Origin: Candidatus Gerdarchaeota archaeon
Lineage (GTDB): Archaea; Asgardarchaeota; Heimdallarchaeia; JABLTI01
Assembly: GCA_016840945.1 (NCBI GenBank)
Contig: JAEORJ010000408.1
Location: forward strand, 1-8,627
Direction: 5' to 3'
DNA length: 8,627 nt
In this document: one piece after another, positions 6,227 to 8,627 of the stretch
Position numbering within the stretch: the stretch's first letter is position 1
How the letters are laid out: every line of letters starts with the position of its first letter
Notes under the pieces: generated by a model
The model's database searches: none
Seen by the model: the letters and a program-made list of their open reading frames with translations, nothing else
What the model was told of the DNA's origin: nothing
Translations under genes and position numbers: made by a program

Positions 6227-6238
6227 TAAATTAATTTA
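6227..6238. promoter_or_regulatory. 12-bp palindrome upstream of the membrane-protein pair
   Basis: TAAATTAATTTA is a perfect palindrome in the 102-base gap between the regulator and the two-TM gene. It lies 11 bases before an AT-rich TATA-like stretch (AATATATTTG, 6250-6259), which is 34-43 bases before the ATG at 6293. Position fits an operator, but short AT palindromes are common in such DNA. Confidence 0.25.
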
Positions 6239-6292
6239 GGTTAAAAAAAAATATATTTGTGAGAGTTATTTTCAACTTTACAAAAGGGGGAA

Positions 6293-6613
6293 ATGTCTTT
6301 TATGAGTAAAAATGTTGGTTTCTATAAAAGTGAAATGCATACAAATCAAGAGAAATTAATGAGATTAAATAAACGAATACCAATTTATCGTTTAATTACT
6401 ATCATTCTATTTGCGATTTTTATAATTTTTTCAATAGTCGTTATAGCAGAGACAATAATAGAATCTTGTGGTTGTATTTTTATCTTAATTTGGTTACCAG
6501 GTGGTTTACCAATGCTTGCTATTGATTTAGGATTATTTATCAATTGGCTTAGATTAAGAGCAATACGGATAAAAATTTTAGAAATGGAGGGAACAATAAC
6601 AGATAATACTTAA
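6293..6613 (+). CDS. Small two-TM membrane protein, unrecognised
   Basis: This 106-residue protein has a basic, hydrophilic N-terminal segment (1-30), two membrane helices at about 31-53 and 58-85 joined by a tight ESCGC turn, and a charged cytosolic tail RLRAIRIKILEMEG. I do not recognise a family. A strong purine site, AAAAGGGGG (6282-6290), precedes two in-frame starts. ATG 6293 is only two bases from it, whereas ATG 6302 (residue 4) is eleven bases away. Spacing is poor for either, so the true start may be residue 4. The stop codon is 23 bases before the methyltransferase-like gene with no terminator between, so the two are probably cotranscribed. A partner or accessory membrane subunit is possible but not shown. 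Confidence 0.6.
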   Translation: MSFMSKNVGFYKSEMHTNQEKLMRLNKRIPIYRLITIILFAIFIIFSIVVIAETIIESCGCIFILIWLPGGLPMLAIDLGLFINWLRLRAIRIKILEMEGTITDNT

Positions 6614-6636
6614 GTTATAAAGACACAGATAATATT

Positions 6637-7251
6637 ATGTTAGAATGGTTAAATTTCTTCTTTCTAATATTATCATTATTTCTTTTTGCAATTCTTTATT
6701 CACTAAGCACTATGCCTGTAACAAGAAGCGAAAAGCGTGGTGAAAAAGCTTGGAAAGATTGTAAGATTCTACGTTTTTTTGCTATGGTCTTTGAATTTTT
6801 GATTCTTGTAACATTGCTCCTGTGGTTGTGGGTACCTATAGAACCAATTGCTTGGAGAATATCACAACAATGGTGGGTGTGCTTGATAATTGGATTGGTG
6901 ATTATAATCCCGGGAACAATATTAATGACTATTGGAATGTTTCATGCTGGAAAAGAATCTCATACACCTTCAAAGGAAACTAAAATGTATGGTGGTATCT
7001 ATAAATATATGAGACATCCACAAACTATCGGTGAAATGCCTATGTTTATTGGCATAGCTTTTCTAATTAATTCTTGGTTTCTTGTTCTGCTAATGTCGTT
7101 ATTTGTAATTATTTATACACCTATAATGATTTATCTTGAAGAGAAAGATCTTATCAAGCGTTTTGGTGATTCATACAGAAAATATCAAAGAGAAGTAGGA
7201 ATACTTCTCCCTAGAAAATGGTTACAAAAGAGAAAGATTGATCATAAATAA
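6637..7251 (+). CDS. ICMT/PEMT-like membrane methyltransferase
   Basis: This 204-residue membrane protein has about five helices (near 3-24, 46-66, 78-101, 134-146 and 147-165). The C-terminal half carries the isoprenylcysteine carboxyl methyltransferase / phospholipid methyltransferase signature: GGIYKYMRHPQTIGE (119-133) with the RHP core, EEKDL (168-172), FGDSYRKY (176-183) and VGILLPRKW (187-195). In this family the RHP and the late Glu residues form the S-adenosylmethionine site at the membrane face. Length and order are normal for prokaryotic members. These proteins methylate carboxyl, thiol or amine groups of lipids or small hydrophobic compounds. Methylation of prenylated cysteine, as in eukaryotic ICMT, would need CaaX proteins and is not shown here. 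No ribosome site is evident, consistent with cotranscription from the upstream small membrane gene. Confidence 0.85.
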   Translation: MLEWLNFFFLILSLFLFAILYSLSTMPVTRSEKRGEKAWKDCKILRFFAMVFEFLILVTLLLWLWVPIEPIAWRISQQWWVCLIIGLVIIIPGTILMTIGMFHAGKESHTPSKETKMYGGIYKYMRHPQTIGEMPMFIGIAFLINSWFLVLLMSLFVIIYTPIMIYLEEKDLIKRFGDSYRKYQREVGILLPRKWLQKRKIDHK

Positions 7252-7332
7252 TACTTCCAGTAAGTAATTATTCAAGACTAATACATATCGTTATTTTATT
7301 TTTGGGTATAACATTAAAGAAGTTAATTTTTT

Positions 7333-7338
7333 GGTGAG
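7333..7338 (+). promoter_or_regulatory. Ribosome-binding site deciding the DJ-1-like start
   Basis: GGTGAG lies five bases before ATG 7344 and complements the 3' end of 16S rRNA. A TATA-like GGTATAACA around 7304-7312 would start transcription shortly before it. Together they fix the start and show that this genome uses leadered as well as leaderless messages. Confidence 0.55.
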
Positions 7339-7343
7339 TAAAA

Positions 7344-8444
7344 ATGAAATATAAAAGAAATTCATTGCTTACTATTTTTTTAATTGCTTATCTTTTCGCA
7401 GCAATTCCAACAAAATATGATTACACTCTGCAAATTAAAGCTATCAATAATCCACTAAATACTCAAATGGATATAAAAAGTCTTGATGATATGAAAGTGT
7501 TATTGATCATTGGAACATATTTTGGTGACTCTTATTTTTGGTTAAAAACTCAATTTGAGGCATTTGGTTGTGAGGTTACAACTGCAGGTACTTCAGCATT
7601 GGTACCTTCTTGTCCAAACAAACCACAAAGACCAGTAGCACCTAATATTTCAGTGTATGATATTACTCGAGAGATTATTAGGGAATTTGATTGTGTAATA
7701 ATCCCCTCAGGAGCACATTGGACCTATCTAATAGTAAATGAAGACGTTCATGACATATTAAATATGGCTTACGAAGAAGGACTAATAGTAGGTGGGTTGT
7801 GTATTGGAACGATAGTTCTTGCATATGCAGGAGAATTAGTTGCTGGAAAAAAGGTATGTTACTATAGTGGCTCTTACAATAAAATGGTGGAAAAAGGAGC
7901 AGAAATCATTTATGGTTCAGGAGTAGTTTCTGATCTACATTTAGTAACAGGAGGTACTGGTGCCTATAATACTACGAATGTTAATGTTTATCCTTTTTCT
8001 ATAGCAATTGCTAAAACATTTTTAGGATTATCTGGAATTAAAAACATTAAAGTAACCCCTTCAAGAGGTGCTATCAATGAAACCTATCAAGTTTCAGCTG
8101 AAACAGCTGATTTAACTAATTTCTTTGATACTAATTATACTAATACTATTTTACATTTAAAGGGAACGATACACTCTGATGACGAAGAATTCGAAAATCA
8201 AAATATATATCTCTATGATCTAGATGAGGATAACATTTTCGAAGCTAATTATACATGTACTGTAAAAGGACCACTTACAATTGATTTTGAAATTGAAGGA
8301 GATAGTTACGGCATAGAGATTTTTAGGGATGCTATCAATTTTAAAGTAAGAGCTCTTCCAGGATATAATCTATTAATTGTTATACCGACATTATTTGGTT
8401 TAGCGATTATTACAAACTTAATAGTAGCTAGACGAAATAAATAA
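7344..8444 (+). CDS. Secreted DJ-1/PfpI-like protein with beta-sandwich and LPGY C-terminal sorting-type tail
   Basis: This 366-residue surface protein begins with a basic start and hydrophobic helix (8-21), a signal peptide. A DJ-1/PfpI (class I glutamine amidotransferase-like) domain spans about 50-228: KVLLIIGTYF strand, FDCVIIPSGAHW (115-126), the nucleophile elbow GGLCIGTIVLAYAGEL (150-165) with Cys153, and VVSDLHLVTGGTGAYNT (194-210), matching the family's DGNLVTxxGPGT. The Glu that activates the Cys in PfpI/DJ-1 is not evident near FGDSYFW, and no His follows Cys153, so protease activity is doubtful. Residues 232-335 look like a beta-sandwich. The end, LPGY (338-341), a hydrophobic helix (342-361) and ARRNK, has the tripartite form of archaeal sortase-type signals. 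It stands alone, with its own promoter-like signal and a long T-rich terminator. Function is unknown: amidase/deglycase-like hydrolase or a binding protein. Confidence 0.8.
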   Translation: MKYKRNSLLTIFLIAYLFAAIPTKYDYTLQIKAINNPLNTQMDIKSLDDMKVLLIIGTYFGDSYFWLKTQFEAFGCEVTTAGTSALVPSCPNKPQRPVAPNISVYDITREIIREFDCVIIPSGAHWTYLIVNEDVHDILNMAYEEGLIVGGLCIGTIVLAYAGELVAGKKVCYYSGSYNKMVEKGAEIIYGSGVVSDLHLVTGGTGAYNTTNVNVYPFSIAIAKTFLGLSGIKNIKVTPSRGAINETYQVSAETADLTNFFDTNYTNTILHLKGTIHSDDEEFENQNIYLYDLDEDNIFEANYTCTVKGPLTIDFEIEGDSYGIEIFRDAINFKVRALPGYNLLIVIPTLFGLAIITNLIVARRNK

Positions 8445-8452
8445 GATTAGAA

Positions 8453-8488
8453 TTTTTTTCTTTTTTTTCTTCTTTTTTTATTTTTTAT
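8453..8488 (+). terminator. Long T-rich terminator tract
   Basis: About 36 bases almost entirely T with a few C and single A begin nine bases after the stop codon at 8444. No stem precedes them. Runs of this kind are sufficient for archaeal factor-independent or aCPSF1-assisted termination. It separates the DJ-1-like gene from the next one. Confidence 0.6.
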
Positions 8489-8538
8489 TGAAAAACATTC
8501 TTTAACATACTCAAAGATTGTTTTTATAAGTGGTTTTT

Positions 8539-8627
8539 ATGACAGATAATCCAATGAAAATCAAACGTGTTTTTTTCCAAATTGGTGTGGATGATTTGAT
8601 TAGAGCCAAGGCTTTTTACACTCAAAC
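8539..8627 (+). CDS. VOC/glyoxalase-fold protein, N-terminal part only (cut by window end)
   Basis: Twenty-nine complete codons are present from ATG 8539, beginning MTDNPMKIKRVFFQIGVDDL and continuing IRAKAFYTQ. The pattern of a hydrophobic strand, V-D-D, R-A and F-Y is the usual opening of vicinal oxygen chelate (glyoxalase/bleomycin-resistance/dioxygenase) proteins, where the first strand and helix form half of a metal-site module. Residue 6 is another possible start. AGTGG (8529-8533) lies close upstream and could be the ribosome site. TTTTTATAAG (8521-8530) looks TATA-like but is too near the ATG to be the promoter. Metal ligands and substrate lie beyond the window, so only the fold family is claimed. 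Confidence 0.65.
   Translation, partial: MTDNPMKIKRVFFQIGVDDLIRAKAFYTQ

Overview
The window reads as a piece of an archaeal chromosome. It is AT-rich, and several genes have TATA-like boxes about 25-32 bases before the start codon. Some transcripts look leaderless (1594 minus, 3012 minus), while others carry GGTG-type ribosome sites (5377 minus, 7344 plus). Genes are closed by T-rich tracts. A membrane-tethered RING/PHD-like zinc finger protein, together with an LPGY-helix-RR surface-protein tail, makes an Asgard (Promethearchaeota) archaeon the best guess. That is inference: no rRNA, tRNA or universal marker gene is present to prove it.

Layout. 19-705 (+) is a multipass membrane protein of unknown function, possibly cut by the window edge, closed by a hairpin/T-tract terminator. 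749-3012 (-) holds an AAC(3)-family acetyltransferase downstream of a GPH/SLC45-like MFS transporter, each with its own promoter-like signal. 3098-3619 (-) encodes a two-TM protein with a C-terminal C4H2C2 zinc finger. Divergent from it, 3751-5187 (+) encodes a secreted, C-terminally anchored DUF4874/DUF4832-type TIM-barrel protein. The gap at 5188-5557 is not empty: it carries a large hairpin, a 38-residue minus-strand small ORF with its own ribosome site and TATA, and a perfect 7-bp dyad. The dyad lies between the small ORF and a winged-helix regulator at 5558-6190 (+). Then come a two-TM small protein (6293-6613) and an ICMT/PEMT-like membrane methyltransferase (6637-7251), probably one transcript. 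7344-8444 (+) is a secreted DJ-1/PfpI-like protein fused to a probable beta-sandwich and ending in a tripartite LPGY sorting-type tail. A long T-rich terminator follows, then the first 29 complete codons of a VOC/glyoxalase-fold protein cut by the window end.

How the genes fit together. Much of the window is about the cell envelope: two secreted and anchored proteins, two transporters or multipass proteins, a membrane methyltransferase and a membrane-tethered zinc finger. No single pathway is visible. The most testable local units are the small ORF/dyad/regulator cluster, the acetyltransferase/MFS pair, and the two-TM protein/methyltransferase pair. I saw no transposase, CRISPR array, tRNA or attachment site.
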